The notes under the pieces were generated by a model. It was not told the origin of the DNA, ran no database searches, and was given only the letters and a program-made list of their open reading frames with translations. Of a stretch of 64,000 nucleotides of DNA, positions 1-12,688 are shown in pieces. Made by a program: the position numbers and the translations under genes. Within the stretch, counting starts at the first letter, position 1. The number at the start of each line of letters is the position of its first letter. The DNA is taken from assembly GCF_021462225.1 (NCBI RefSeq), contig NC_061816.1:374480-438479 (forward strand), in the 5' to 3' direction. This DNA comes from Girardinichthys multiradiatus (Eukaryota > Chordata > Actinopteri > Cyprinodontiformes > Goodeidae).

Positions 1-2300
1 TCAACCTGTCTTTTCCTGATGCTGAAACTAGTGAGTTTGAAGAGGCTTTGAAGATGGAGGCTCATCCATCCACCTGATGGAGAAGATTCTTCTGGTAACA
101 ACGAGTGGTTTCTTGAAGGAAATACGACTTAATCTTCAGGTTTCTTCCTTTAAGTGACAGACACTGATGCTCCAGACTTTCATGGTTAAACATGATCTTT
201 GTTGCTATAAGCTACAGCTCTCACTTCCCCAATTCCTGAACATCTGCTCTATCCCCGTTTCACTCAACGTTACACTTCCTCTTAAACAGAGGCTTTAATT
301 GGTGCTGCTCAAACGTTTAGTTACAGCGTTTACTTCATTTACAGTTTAAAACCAATACTTAAACTTCATCCTTTTTATTCATACAACACACAACATTATC
401 TCTTTCATATATAGCTGATTGAAAATGTCAAACCTTAATGTTTTTCCTCTAATTCTCAGTTCTTAACCACATTTCAATCATACATCTTTTAACTTGTTAA
501 TCAAAGACTACTAATTTTATTCAACACATGTGAAAGAATATCAAATTATCATACATCATTTCTTTAGATATACTTGTTCATATTTTTGCAACAGATAATA
601 TGTGGCTCCACACAGGCCTCTCCAGTCTCTCATCTCCAGAATATGAGAACAAGCTTGTTTCACTCCTCACTGCTTCAACCGTCTATTTTAATAATTATTG
701 CATGGATTACACATAAGGATATAAGGATATTTATTGTAACGTTTATGGAGTTAACTGTGAGCAGTTACTAAATGTTGCATGGATTACATGGAAAGATCTC
801 ACCTTATTTTGACCGATGCAACAACACCCTATTTACATGTGATACTTCTGTTACGACTATGATCTGAACAAGTTCCCTGACGTCTGATGCTTGGATAACA
901 TGTATGATATAATAACTAAGAGGAGATTAGTAAGGGTTTAACTGCCATTTTTGTTGAACAACGTTTTCTCCTGTTTCTGTTAATTTAGGAAGGTAAGATG
1001 AATGTATTTGGTTTCTTTTATCAGGTAAGTTTTATCCATAAAAAGCAGATCTGTTTAGTTGTTATTTTGACCTGGGTTGACCCTGAAGTTACAACAATCT
1101 CCTTTTTTTGCACAATTTAAGTTTTGATACTAAGTACATTAGTTGGTTTCATATTCTTTAATGTTTAATGTGAGCTTTGTATGGTTTAGAGGGGAATATG
1201 TAGAGCAGTTAAATGGACACAAACAGTAATCAGACTGTGGAGACACCAAGAAAGGATGTTTAATTAAACATGTGGTAATTTAATGTCATGGCTTAGCAAG
1301 ATACTGGTCAGTATTCTCTGTCTTCTCAGAATGACACCAATCCAGAGACTGGTTGTACAAGTAACCTTTCTGGGCGTTGGACTCAGAGACCGATGGACAC
1401 ATGAAGACTTTGTGGGATCCTGAACCAGGATAAATGCGATGGCAGAACAATAAAGTTGAAAAGACCAATCTAAGAGACTAAAGAAGGTTCCAGGAAGACC
1501 AAAGACAGAGACTGAACTACACTGATTTTCTGCAGAGAATTTAACTGATGTTTTTCTATTTTCTGTTATAACTTTGAGTTTGTCTTTATGTCATTTTAAT
1601 GTTCTGAATTGATTCAAGCTGTTTATGCTCTCTGATAGAAAGGAAGCATCCATTCTAGTGATATTCAGCTCCAGAGGTTCAACATAGTCAATGTTTTCTG
1701 TTACATATATTGTGGTGAATAGGAATGATGAACCAGGACCTGATTGGCATGAAAGGTCCTTAAAATAGATGATAATGATACATATTAGATTCAAAAGAGA
1801 TCTCTTGTTCAGATTGGCCGAGAATGAGTTTTCTCTGAGGCCTCCAGACGTTTTTCCTGCCTTTTAGGACGGGTGGGTTTTTCGACTGGAGGTCCTAAGC
1901 CGACCTGAAGGTCTCCTTCATCGATACGTAGTTTGTGAGTTTGACTGACATGGATGTTTCCATGGGTGAGTTCCTGAAGGAGACTTTTGGGAAGAGCTAC
2001 AGAGTAGCCGGATTTGGTCTAATTAGTGAATAGGTTTAGTTTATCATAGTTTAACACAGTTAAAATAATGTGCGCATAGAAGCTCTAAATAGGATCTTAA
2101 TTAATTAGTTGAACCTGAAATTTCAGACCTAAACAAGAACAACCATTTAGGGTTGCTTAATTTTGTACATAAAGTATCTTCACTACCTTCCATAATCGTT
2201 CACATTTTAATTCATTTTACTTACTCAAATACATCACTTATACACACAAGATATTGATAATATGAATATAAGACCTCTCTCAGCTGTTAATTAGCTTAAA
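1..2300. other. No gene recognised (AT-rich intergenic DNA)
   Basis: Only short open frames under 70 codons occur on either strand, with no recognisable domain, no convincing exon and no clear repeat family. The purine run at the right end (2311-2320) belongs with the LTR-like block that follows. If that block is a 3' LTR, part of this stretch could be decayed element interior, but I see no coding remnant to prove it. Confidence 0.5.
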
Positions 2301-2310
2301 TAACCTAATT

Positions 2311-2478
2311 AAGGGGGGAATGTGTGGAGGCATAACACTGTGTTTGAATAGATGAAATGTGTTATAATAAGATGAATTCAGAGATGTTTTCTGAATAAAA
2401 GCTCCCCTGCGTCGGCTCTTGAGAGGAAACCAGTTGTCTCTTTATCATTTTTAAATTAGTAAACTTTCTTCTCCCACA
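2311..2478 (+). mobile_element. Short LTR-like block with polypurine tract (possible 3' LTR)
   Basis: A polypurine run (AAGGGGGGAA, 2311-2320) sits directly before a block that starts TGTGTGGAGG and ends CTCCCACA. AATAAA lies inside at 2394-2399. This is the order expected of a retroelement 3' LTR: polypurine tract, U3, poly(A) signal, short U5. At about 158 bp it is short for a retroviral LTR and closer to some Gypsy-type LTRs. No target-site duplication or partner LTR was found. The class is undetermined and the call is inference from architecture. Confidence 0.35.
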
Positions 2479-2659
2479 TTTTCACCGCAGCTAATCTTCA
2501 TGTCCTTGAGTACCAGATGTGGACCTGTGTGATGTATCAGCATCTGGCCAGAACCAGTTATATTCAGTAGGACTTGTGTTTGTGAAACTGTGTGTAGCCA
2601 AACCCACGATGATGTAACATGAGTGTTTTTTATTCCTTTAATAAAAATCTGTGACACAG

Positions 2660-4478
2660 AGCAGCTCCTCTGAGAGGATGAACTGTCTCTCCATAGCTAC
2701 CAGAGATAACTTTGACTTGCTTGGGTCTTCATTCCTACCTTCTCTGAGTTTATCAGTGTGTCTAACTCTGACAGTTCTCTCCCTACTCCGCCCTCTGAAT
2801 GACTGGACCTCAGCGGACCCGTCAGTGAAACTCCTGAAGTTTGCAGAAGACAGTGATGAGTCTGCATACAGACAGGTGCTGGATCGGCTGGTACACTGGT
2901 GTGGTCAGAACCACCTGGAACTTAACCCACTCAAGATTGTGTGTCAGAGAATGGGGTTGTTGTCCTGTTGCTGTTTCCTGTTTGTCTCCAGTCCCACCAT
3001 CAACCACTAGAGGGCTACCTGTAGCAGGTTGCTGGGCTCCACTGCTGTCTCCTGCTGCACCTCTTCACAGGTGCAGCTCATCATGGGCAATCAGCCGCTC
3101 CCTTCAGGCAACATAAAAAAGCTGGAAGCCAGTCACTTGGTGACTGAGTGTTAACTGTCATTGGTAACTCCAAGCCTCCTCCTGGACCTTGTCTTACCTG
3201 AGTTTATCTAAACATTTTGATCTCTGTTTCCAATGGTAATCCCTGTGTTTCTGTTCTTATTTAAAGGTGCCAGTTCCAGTGTTCATTTGTTTCCCTCTCC
3301 TCTGTGAAAGACTCAGTTCATCTCTGGATCAGCTCCCCACGACTGGCTCCCACTCTGCTGGAAGGCTGGCTCATTCCTGGCTCAGAGATCTGCACGACCT
3401 GTTCGTCCAGCACCACTATTGCTCTCAACGGTCTCTGGATTCTAACAGTGTGAGTCAAACTAAACAAGCTACACATAAACTGGAAACCACTGTTGGCAAC
3501 CCCATCGATGACTCACCTCACCCCCTGGCGGACTACACCAACCGCTCCTGTAAGCTCTGACCAGTTAATCATTTCGCTCTCAGGAAACCTTTCACTCACA
3601 GACACCTCTCTTACAGAAGTCCCGGTTCCACTCGTTGCTGTACCACCCGGACCAGATTCTGTACTGAACTGTTTTATTGGAATTGTTAAACATCATTTAA
3701 CTGATTCCTGTTTCTCTTGCATGTGGGTCAGAAACCTTAAACCCACCATGACACTGTGGAGATGATGGTGGACTTTCACCACCCCCACACACCCCCTTCA
3801 CCATCCTCAACAACACTGCATCCACTGTGGACCACTTCCAGTTCCTAGGACTGCCATTTCATGAGACCTCAGATGGTCCTCCCACATAGAAAAAGTTCAG
3901 AAGAAGGTCCAGCAGAGACTGAACTTCCTGAGGCAATTCAAGAAGTTCAACCTTCCACAGGAGCTGCTGGTGATCTTCTACACTGCCATCATTCAGTCTG
4001 TCCTGTCTTCATCCATCTCAGTGTGGTTTGGATCATCCACAAAACAGGACAGGTCCAGACTGCAATGAATAATCAGGACTGCAGAGAGAATAATCAGGGC
4101 TGACCTTCCCTCCATCCAGGACTACAGGTCAAGGGTCAGGAGAAGGGCAGCTAACATCTCTGCAGACCCCAAAACACCCTGCACATAAACTGTTTAGGCT
4201 TCTACCTTCAGGTGGCGCTACAGAGCACTGTCTGCTAAAACCAGCCTCCACAGAGACAGTTTCTTCCTCCAGGTTGTTTCTCTGATGAACTCTTGACAGT
4301 CAGAGATCCAGAACAACACCATGCATACCTGGACTGATCTGACATTATCTTCTATTGTAAACTCAGTTGTGTTTATATCTACATTTAAGAAGATATTCTT
4401 TATTATTGAGAACAAAATGTACCAGAGTCAAATGTCTTGTTTGTGTTACAAACCTGGTATTAAAGCTAATTCTGAATC
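2660..4478 (+). mobile_element. Degenerate L2-like LINE reverse transcriptase relic, split by an insertion
   Basis: From 2815 one plus frame reads SVKLLKFAEDSDESAYRQVL, matching the FADD-type catalytic block of L2-like LINE reverse transcriptases; the second Asp of the FADD motif is lost, leaving FAED. Homology stops near 2940 and resumes near 3735 with the next segment (MVDF, then FLG, then the region around 3900-4300 that corresponds to the C-terminal part of the minus-strand LINE at 25.8-27.2 kb). Several stops and frameshifts interrupt it. It ends near 4478 with a LINE-type tail (TTAAAGCTAATTCTGAATCC). It is a dead relic. Confidence 0.7.
2941..3733. mobile_element. Unclassified insertion inside the LINE relic
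   Basis: About 790 bp separates two parts of the LINE that are continuous in other copies. The LINE sequence on both sides shares an imperfect ACTTAACCCAC-like segment (near 2920 and 3735), which may be a target-site duplication. The right end carries TGCATGTGGGTCAGA (3718-3732), an identical 15-mer to 22698-22712, so the insert probably belongs to a repeat family with another copy there. No coding capacity is recognisable. Confidence 0.4.
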
Positions 4479-4984
4479 CTAGGGTCTAGGATATCTTCTA
4501 TGGAAATACACCAGTGAAACAGGAGAAAGAAACCAAGACTGCATGACAAGAAAAACCGTATTCCATACAGCTTTGAAATCCAACTCTGAAATCAAATCTG
4601 GGGACATTTCTGGATTAAAATAATTAATGTTACCAACATATACTGAAAACATTGGTACATTTATGGATTCATTGGTTTTAAAATATTTGATCACAATTAA
4701 ACAATAAATATCAAATATGATAGCAGGAAAGTGTCTTTCTACACTGTTGTTAGCATTTGCTAAGAGTAATAAACAGATAAAGTAATAGCAGTAGTAATAT
4801 CTGTCTTCTTCCTTCTCCTTTTCTGTAACACTTTTTCTCTGCTCTAAACGGAGACCAAATCTATTCACAATTTCCTCTGGAAACAATAGAACGTAAAATA
4901 TTTTTATTAGATATGTGCATATTGTACATCGTAAATTGTAAATATGTATATTCTGTAATGCAAAAACAGAACAAAAGAGCAAAG

Positions 4985-5046
4985 TGTACCTGAGTCAAAT
5001 TCCCTGTTTGTATGTACGAACTTGGCAATAAAGATGATTCTGATTA
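4985..5046 (+). mobile_element. LINE 3'-end tail fragment
   Basis: The stretch resembles the tail at 4425-4478: a segment ending in GGCAATAAAGATGATTCTGA, typical of the 3' ends of teleost L2/Rex-type LINEs. It has no attached coding sequence. It may be a separate 5'-truncated insertion or a duplicated tail. Confidence 0.45.
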
Positions 5047-6250
5047 AATATTTATTAAATAAAAGGATTTTTGTTTCAGATACCCTTTAGAAGTTGGTCA
5101 TTTTCAGGTGAGAAACTAGGGTAATTCTTATATAATATAATTCATTTGAATATTATTTATTTGACTAGTTTTCTCCGCTGATCAAAGGCCAAAAATGTTG
5201 TATTTAGCAGAAAAACCTCCAACTATTTTTACTTGGAGATACAAGCTCATACATCAAAAGGAAATGCACATTTAACCAGGTGATTTACTCTTCATCGTCT
5301 TCATTGTCAGTTCATGCCTCATTCAGTTTCCCTTTTACTGAAAAATAGTTTATCATTCTGATTTCTCCCTCTCTCCATCACTTAGCTGCAGCTGCTGCCT
5401 GTTCTCCTCTTGCATTTTGTTTTTCTGTTTGTTCATAAAAGTTTTATTTGCATTTGGGTCCTCACCTTTAGTAAGAGAAAACACAACCCAGCCACATTAT
5501 TTTACCTGGGCACAGCAAATGTTGACAACACCAGTAACGTTTCCAACCATAAATCAAACCATTATCACGGCCAGGATCAGACCAGTCCAAGGCTCTTCTT
5601 CTACTCTGTAATGCTGACAGCAGCTTCACCAGTTACCGTGCACACAACATACCCAGCCTTCCCCTGGTTACCATAGTAACAGTCTACATGCAACATTTCT
5701 TTTTCTCATTCACAAAGCGCTAAAATTGAGGACGTTTCTGGGACAACTTTAGCCGGGGTCGTCTAAAACGAGGACCCAGAAATGAGTCTCATACACACTA
5801 ACGTCTCCAAGTATGCTTGACATATTACTGGAACCATATTCAGTCTTCTTTCAAAGCTCCAGTTATATTTTCACCTCTTTAAATAAACATCTGAAACCAT
5901 TTTAACAATTTCATAGTACACTTTAACCAGACTGGAGTGTCACACTATTAACCTGGACATAGAACACGTTTGGAAGATATTAATGAAGAGCCTCTAAATC
6001 AGTTCAAACCCTCTTTTACAAATTTCCTCTGTGCCTGCTCTTCACACATACACACCAACAGAGTTAGCACATGGGTACCCTGCTTGCTACATTAGCTAGT
6101 CATGTTAACTTTTACTCCACTTACCAAGGCACTCAGAAATAAATAAAACTCTGATAGAAACAACCTCCGGTCTTCTTGCTCATTCCTGTTTGCTCCGTAC
6201 CGTTACAAGCTGTAATGTTTCCACTACAGAAAGTATTTTCTCACTTATCA
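5047..6250. other. No gene recognised
   Basis: Short open frames only (88 codons or fewer). I see no domain, no exon-like signal pair and no clear repeat. Confidence 0.45.
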
Positions 6251-6252
6251 GT

Positions 6253-7141
6253 GTCATGGTTGTAGGTTCGGTGGCAGGACCACAATGCAGAACACGGCGA
6301 GAAGGTAGCATGATAATGAATGATGAAGTATTTAATGTTGAAGTAGACAGACTTACAGGCAGGTATGCAGTATACAAAGTACTGGCAGGTGGTCCAAAGC
6401 GTATTTTCAGGAGGCAAACAAACACTAAACCACAAGGAGGAACTCGAGAAGTCAACCAGGGTAGCGAGGGAAGACAACAATGAGGAACCAGCGAGGAACA
6501 ATGAAAACTAGAAAGCTTATAAGCTGAGGGAAGTGGAGTTTGGACCAATGAGACAGCGATGCAGGTAATCAGAGGAAACATGAAAGTTTGGACCAGGTTG
6601 CAGGGAACTGAGGGAATATGAATGGTTGCTATGGTGACCGGACTGGAAGACAAAGGGACACTGGAGAAACTAGACAATGAAAAAAACAGATAAACGGAGG
6701 AACAGGTGAACTGACTACTAAACTAAACCACAAGAAAGGGACTAAATAACAAACTTAGAGAAACAGATCTAAGAAATTATAACAACCTGAGATATAAGAT
6801 CCTGCCAAATAAGAATGAAAAGAAACCATGAAGGAAACCTTAACTGAAAAAAGTAAACCAACCCAAACAAACATTCAGAGGGAGGGAAGACTAGAATAAA
6901 TGCAAACCAAACCATAAACAATAAGTGAAAGCTAACCTATCAGAAGGAACTGAAACAATAGAGACTAACACGAGGAACTAAACTAGGGATAAAAATCCAT
7001 TAAAAATAATGAATAAATAAAAACTATCAGAACAGAAGGAATAAACAAACATGACTAATAAACCCAAAGAAATAGAAACACCTGACTGAAGAGTAAATAA
7101 ACACAAAACCACAACCAAGTCCACAACGGCAGATCCTGACA
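6253..7141 (-). mobile_element. TGTCA-bounded non-autonomous element, copy 1
   Basis: The block begins TGTCATGG and ends GGCAGATCCTGACA. Its first ~350 bp are clearly similar to 7437-7765: both contain a run reading GAACAATGAAAACTAGA and then GAGGGAAGTGGAGT with the same spacing. No transposase is encoded. The open frames here are short and reflect the repeat. Orientation is arbitrary. Confidence 0.45.
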
Positions 7142-7436
7142 ATCAGCATGTGCGAGGAGGGCGGATCAATCTAAAATATTAGAAACAAAAACACAACTAG
7201 GCTACAGACAAGAGTCCATTTCCAGAGTCTATTTCCTCGATGCCGGGCTGGTGCTTCATGCTGGGAGGTCGGAGATGATCCAGAGGGATCGCCAGGCGTG
7301 AGCCCCAGAACGGCAATCGCTGCTCCTCTTCTTCTCTGGCTTGGTGCGCACTTCTCTCCTCTACACGCCAGAGATACTCCCACAGCGTGATCTTTTTCTC
7401 ACCCACTGCTTGGTCCTTGCTTTGGCTGGTTCCTAC

Positions 7437-7922
7437 TGTCAGGGTCCAGGGTTTGGATGCAGAACATGGTGAGGAGGCCGCATGGTGAGTAGATGAAGTT
7501 TAATGAGATGGAGCATAGCAGATTTACAGGCAGGCAGACAGAGTCCAAGTACAGGCAGGTAATCCTAGGGAACAGGTCAGGAGGCTATCAGAAAATAAAC
7601 CACTAGGAAGAAACAAGGCTGTCAACGAGAGGAACCAGCGGGGAACAATGAAAACTAGAGAACTTATCAACTGAGGGAAGTGGAGTATGGACCAATGAGA
7701 CAGGGAAGCAGGTAATCAGAAGAATAATGAACAGGTGTGAGGACAAGCTGCAGGGAACTGAGGAGGAATGTATCTGATGGAAACTAATTAGCTTGAGGAA
7801 CTGAGCAATAAAAGAAAGTAGACTAAAGAAAACCTGGTGAAACTCTGACCTAAAAGGAAAATAAACCAACACACAAACACAAGAATCTAGAAAGTAAAAA
7901 CCCAAAATGGCAGATCCTGACA
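7437..7922 (-). mobile_element. TGTCA-bounded non-autonomous element, copy 2
   Basis: It begins TGTCAGGGTC and ends GATCCTGACA. These termini are inverted repeats matching at 9 of 10 positions. The interior is similar to the element at 6253-7141 but shorter. I do not recognise the superfamily, and no target-site duplication is obvious. Confidence 0.5.
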
Positions 7923-8158
7923 GCCAGCTCCTCTGCATTAGTACAATGTTGCCAGATCTGTATGGAAACAAGCCAACGGGCGACCCGCCACACTGGTTAA
8001 AACAGGCCACTTTATAACAAAACTGAAAACAGGATTAATGTATGGGATTATTATGGCATTATACAGAAGCAACCGCAAAATTATGCTAAACAATTTAACC
8101 ATAAAAAGTTGAATAACTTAAATTTATGGCAAGAAGGAGTGCTGATGTAAATTGTTTT

Positions 8159-8235
8159 GCCTGGAGTACGGGACACACACACAGGTGCATGATGAATCCC
8201 ATCATGCACCTGTGTGTGTGTCCCGTACTCCAGGC
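8159..8235. repeat. Perfect palindrome: 36-bp arms around a 5-bp loop
   Basis: The arm at 8159-8194 (starts GCCTGGAGTACGGGACAC) is the exact reverse complement of 8200-8235; only AATCC separates them. The arms include a (CA)n/(TG)n stretch, but the flanking non-repetitive sequence also pairs perfectly. A transcript would fold into a 36-bp uninterrupted hairpin. No neighbouring gene explains it. It could be a recent template-switch product, a small-RNA hairpin or an assembly fold-back. Confidence 0.9.
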
Positions 8236-8278
8236 TGTCCCGTAAGCAGTAACGGCTGTGACATAGAGTTCATAAAAG

Positions 8279-8640
8279 TGTCAGGTTCTGCCAGGTTTTT
8301 CCTGTTCCTCTGATTAGTAGTTTACTTTTGTCTAGTGAAAATTTGTGCTGATGTGTTTCCTTTAGATCAAATTTCTTCCCCAAGTTTGTTATTGAGTTTC
8401 TTTTGTTTGTTCCTTACGTTTATGTTCTTCCTGTCAGGTTTTATTTAGTTGTGTTTGTCACTTTGTATTCTTCTGCCTGTTTACTTTCATGGTTTTTCCC
8501 GTGTTCTCAGATTTAGTTGTTGCTTCCTTCTAGATTTAGTTACCATTTATGTTCGCTCATTTTTAGATTTATTATTTAGTCTGGTTTAGTTCCTCGTGTC
8601 CCTGTCTTCCCAGTTAGTATTTTGATCCCTGGTTAAAATT
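8279..8640 (+). mobile_element. Truncated TGTCA-type element in opposite orientation
   Basis: It starts TGTCAGGTTCTGCC, 13 of 14 bases matching the reverse complement of the right terminus of the element ending at 7922. The other terminus was not found before about 8640, so the copy appears truncated or too diverged. Call made on the terminus only. Confidence 0.3.
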
Positions 8641-11600
8641 AGCAGAAAGCCTGGCAGAAACGAAAAAGATGTTAAAGCAGCATTTACCTGGACTACAATA
8701 CACCATCCCTCACTGCAACTCATTCTCCCCGTCGCTCTAGGCTGTGGCCTGAGTGTGTTTGAGGTGTGCCGAGTCAACTTGGGGGCGGGGAACCCCCAAA
8801 CTACCTACCTACCACTCATGTTTCGTTTATTGTGGGGAGCTGGGAGAAAATCAAGGGTTTTCACTCGGAAAGGAAGCGGGCACATCTTGCACACTCGGGT
8901 GAAGAGAGGGACCGAGTTGTCCATGACCACCAGTGTTGAATCCGCTGGAAGAGGAGGAAGCCAGGCAGACTTGGCAGGCCTAAGAGGGTACAAGCGTGTT
9001 TGTATGTGTGCGTATTTTTCAGTTCAGCTGCAGTAAAGACTGTTGGTTCACATTCACAGAAAAAAAAAGAATGTATACCTAAGGGTTAAAAACAGTCTAA
9101 ACTCTCAGTTCAAGCCAAGACCAATCCCATCTAAGGAGTAAGGGCTTCTCGGCAGTGATGTGAGCCACCAGCCTGCAGGTAAACTGGAGCAATTCTTTGG
9201 AAATCAAATTATCAAATTATCTTGTTTAATAAAGTGTCATCCTTGTCTAAGCTTGTTGGTTACCTGATCCGACAGTAAGATGTCTTTGTTTTGAATTTCT
9301 CTGCTGCAGTTTATCTATCATCTGTCTGTCTCTGGTGAGCTCCTGCCCAACACATCTGCTGTGTTCAGCCCTACATTCAGCTTGCAACCTTCAGCAACTT
9401 TTAGTCCTGTTTCAAGCACAAACTTTCATGGATTTTATCAGGGGTTTATGTAACAAACCAACACAAAATGGTGAAGCAAAACGAGCCACAATTTTCAACA
9501 TTGTTCACAAACAAAAGTCAGAAAAATGGGACTTTCATTTATATTCAGCCCTTTCTACTCTGATACCACTAAATGTAATCCAGTGGAACCAACTATCTTC
9601 AGAGGTCTCCTAATCAGTAACCTGAATCCATCTCTGTGTAAGTTAATCTGATTTTATCTGCAGCTGTTCAGTTTCTGGTCTCAGAGGTTCTCTAGAGAAA
9701 ATTAGAGAACAACCAGCATCATGAAGACCAGGAAACCAGCAGACAAGTAAGTTCTGCAGACATCTAAAGCAGGGTTAGGTTCTCCAACAACATCCCAAGC
9801 TGTGAACATCTCCCAGAGGAGATGTACAGGGGCTCTGATGCCAGCCTGGTCCTGAGCTGATCCTGACTCACCTGTTCTGGGTTGGAGGGAAGCCAATCTC
9901 TGCTGGGATCGGCTGAGTTTCTGTCGGAGACATAAATGGTCACAAATCTAATCTAGTCCGTCTGCAATGTGGAGATGGAAAACTCAGACAGTCCCAGAGT
10001 GGCTGAGGAATGACAACTTGACAAGTGATGTGGCCGTTTTCTCTGACTCCCGCGGTTTTTCAGTCAGATGTTGTGGTTTAGGGTCAGTCGTGAGGAACAC
10101 CAAGTAATTCCACTTCTATTTATCTCATTTGTCATGGCTTTTTCCTCAAAAAGAAAATAATACTGAGCTCAACAAATACATGACCAGAGAGAGTCCCTTC
10201 AGTCTCCTGAATCATCTCTGAGCAGGAGGAGCAGCTTCATCAGCTTCATCAACAGAGGTTTCATCATCATCAACAGCAGCAGCTTCAGCAGGCATCAGCC
10301 CAACAAGGCAGCTGGAACTCAGAAGGACCAAGGTAGGGAGGACATATTACCATTCCCACTGGGTGAGTTAGCCCTTGGGAGGCCAAGAGAGAGGGATACC
10401 CACCAGAGACCAGCGCAGTCCCTGTGGCACACAGCCAGCCTGACACACCCCTGGGTGCCACAGGCAAACACCCCAAAAGCCCACCCCCCATCTTTGACTG
10501 TAGTCAAGACACATTAAGGACGAAAGCTCCAAATCTGTCATGATTTGATGTATTTTGGGTTATGTTCTAAGGGGTTTTGCCATATCAGTTCATATTTCTG
10601 TGCTTACATTTAGTTGAGTGTTTTTTAGGTTTTTCTTTGCATTTAGCTTTCTAGTTTATTCTTATTATTATGGTTTTGCTTTCAGCGCCTGCTACCACCT
10701 CTATGTAAGCGTTAGTTATCCAACCTGCTTCACATCAGTCATCTCATTGTCTTCACCCGTGTCATGCTATTTTTACTTGACTGTTCTTGTGGAAGATGAG
10801 CGGTCTTACTACTGAGCTAAAACAATTAACACAGAACTCAGAGAAATCTCTCTTCCCAGCCTTCACGGGGGGAACTTTTATTTCTTACAGCGCACAAAAC
10901 ATCATCAAAAATTCCAGAAGTTCCCTGCTTTCAATTCTTACAGGGCGGTTTTATACAGATACAAAGCATTGATGTGTATTTTGTCCTCTTTGACCAATTG
11001 AAATCATCATACTCATTTATGGTAAAACTTTTGGCATCCACAACATTGATTCTCGGTCGCAGTTCCAGGAATAGAACTCCAGCCAAACCTCTGGAAAAGA
11101 TCAGATTGGCCTATGTGACAGTTTACAATAACATTCTCATCATTTTGGTCAACTCCTTATTCCTGATATGAAACTGGACTGCTGAATTAACATCACAGTG
11201 ACCTGGATGGAGTCATGAGATTTCCTGGCTGAACTGCAGTAACAACCCCATCAATCATTTCTCACGCCAAGAACATCCTACCTACAGTCAAACAGACTCA
11301 CTGACAGAAATAAGCACCCCCCAACCCCCGGACCAGAACCAACCCAAACTTTACTTTGCCTCAATTAATGTTTACAGCTGCTTTAAATTATTACATTTCT
11401 AATTTTATTCTTTCTTCAACTGTAATTTATTCATTTTGAAACTGTTATTTCTTATTAGATCCTCTGACAGTCATTTAACATATGGACGTATTTATATACG
11501 ACCTCCTTGCACAAATTCACCGTTTTCAGCATATGGAGCTGAAACAAAAATTCAACATGGAAGACTCACCACCCCGCCGCGTCCAATCACTCCTCACTGG

Positions 11601-11740
11601 CTGCTCCAATCAACGGCTGGTCCGCACTCCTCCTCAGCCAATCATCTCCTAGGGCCTCACTTTTAAAGACCCTCTGCATGGAAAACACCGCTCTTCTGCT
11701 GAGCTTCGACCCTCCTCCACCCCTTCTCCAAGTCATGTTT
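8641..11740. other. No gene recognised
   Basis: Only short, scattered open frames (up to 93 codons) with no domain similarity and no paired splice signals. A block near 10537-10800 begins CTGTCATGATTTGATG, which weakly recalls the TGTCA-type termini elsewhere in the window, but I cannot delimit an element. Confidence 0.4.
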
Positions 11741-11744
11741 TACC

Positions 11745-11880
11745 AAAGGGGTAATTACTTTTTCACATAGAGCCAGATTGGTTTGGAGCTTAATCAATAG
11801 AATCATTATTACCCAGGCTGCCTTTCTCCAACATTAAATCAGCCTGATGATCTGAAACATTTAAATCTGGGGGGTCAGGT
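11745..11880 (+). mobile_element. Tc1-like transposon 3'-end relic
   Basis: The order GGGGTAATTACTTTTTCACA, then CAGATTGGTTTGGA, then GATGATCTGAAACATTTAAA matches the 3' terminal region of the abundant teleost Tc1 family, where the transposase stop is followed by a 'cacttttt' box and a second terminal copy. No transposase sequence precedes it. Recognition is from family knowledge, not alignment. Confidence 0.5.
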
Positions 11881-12688
11881 GGGGGGTCAGGACAGTCCAA
11901 TGTCTCCAATAATAAAGACAGAACCCAGACCCAGGAGGGTTAAACTCAGCCGTGAACAAATGTTCCAGCATCAGATAAACTCCGGTTCAAACATGTCCAG
12001 CTCAAAGCCTGTCTGCATACAACATCCAGCTCGGTCTTATATCTGGTCTGTTCAAGTCTACAGATCCCAGAATGCACTGGGACAATCAGCCTCCAGCTGT
12101 TGTTAAATACTTTGCACATCCTCAGTCAGCGATTTTTCAGCATATATATAGACTCTGGCTGAAACACCAGAGTGGTAAATATGGGAAGGAACTCCCAACA
12201 CAGATGAAAACATGCTGGAGGCGGAAACGACATGCTGTCACGCTCCTTTGGTTCAAACAAAGAGTTCACTTCAGATTAACATGAAACCCAGTGATTCTAC
12301 ACTCTGTGAAAGGATCAGAAGGTTTTACAATCTGCAAACTCCTTGATTCTGTTCTTAGTCGATCCCTGACACCCAAACTGACTGCTCCAATGAGTTGGAT
12401 CCCAAACCCTGTCATGATGTGCCATTTAGCTTTGTGTTTGTTCTTGCTCCGGATCTTGTTAGGTTCTATTTGCTGAAAATGCTTTGTGATCAGGATTATC
12501 CTGTCACCCTGAACCTCGTATGCATATAAATGGACTCTCTGTAAATTAAAGAAGGAGTTCTGAACCCACTCTGCTTTTCTCCGTGCTTGTCTCCCATTTG
12601 ACCCAGCATCATATACCATTATGACAAACACTGACTAACCTGGAGACCACAAACGGTTTCTGCCCCTCCTACCTGTGAATGTTTGCAG

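Noticed and set aside
4479..4982. 167-codon minus-strand frame
   Set aside because: AT-rich sequence between two LINE tails, no domain and no splice context.
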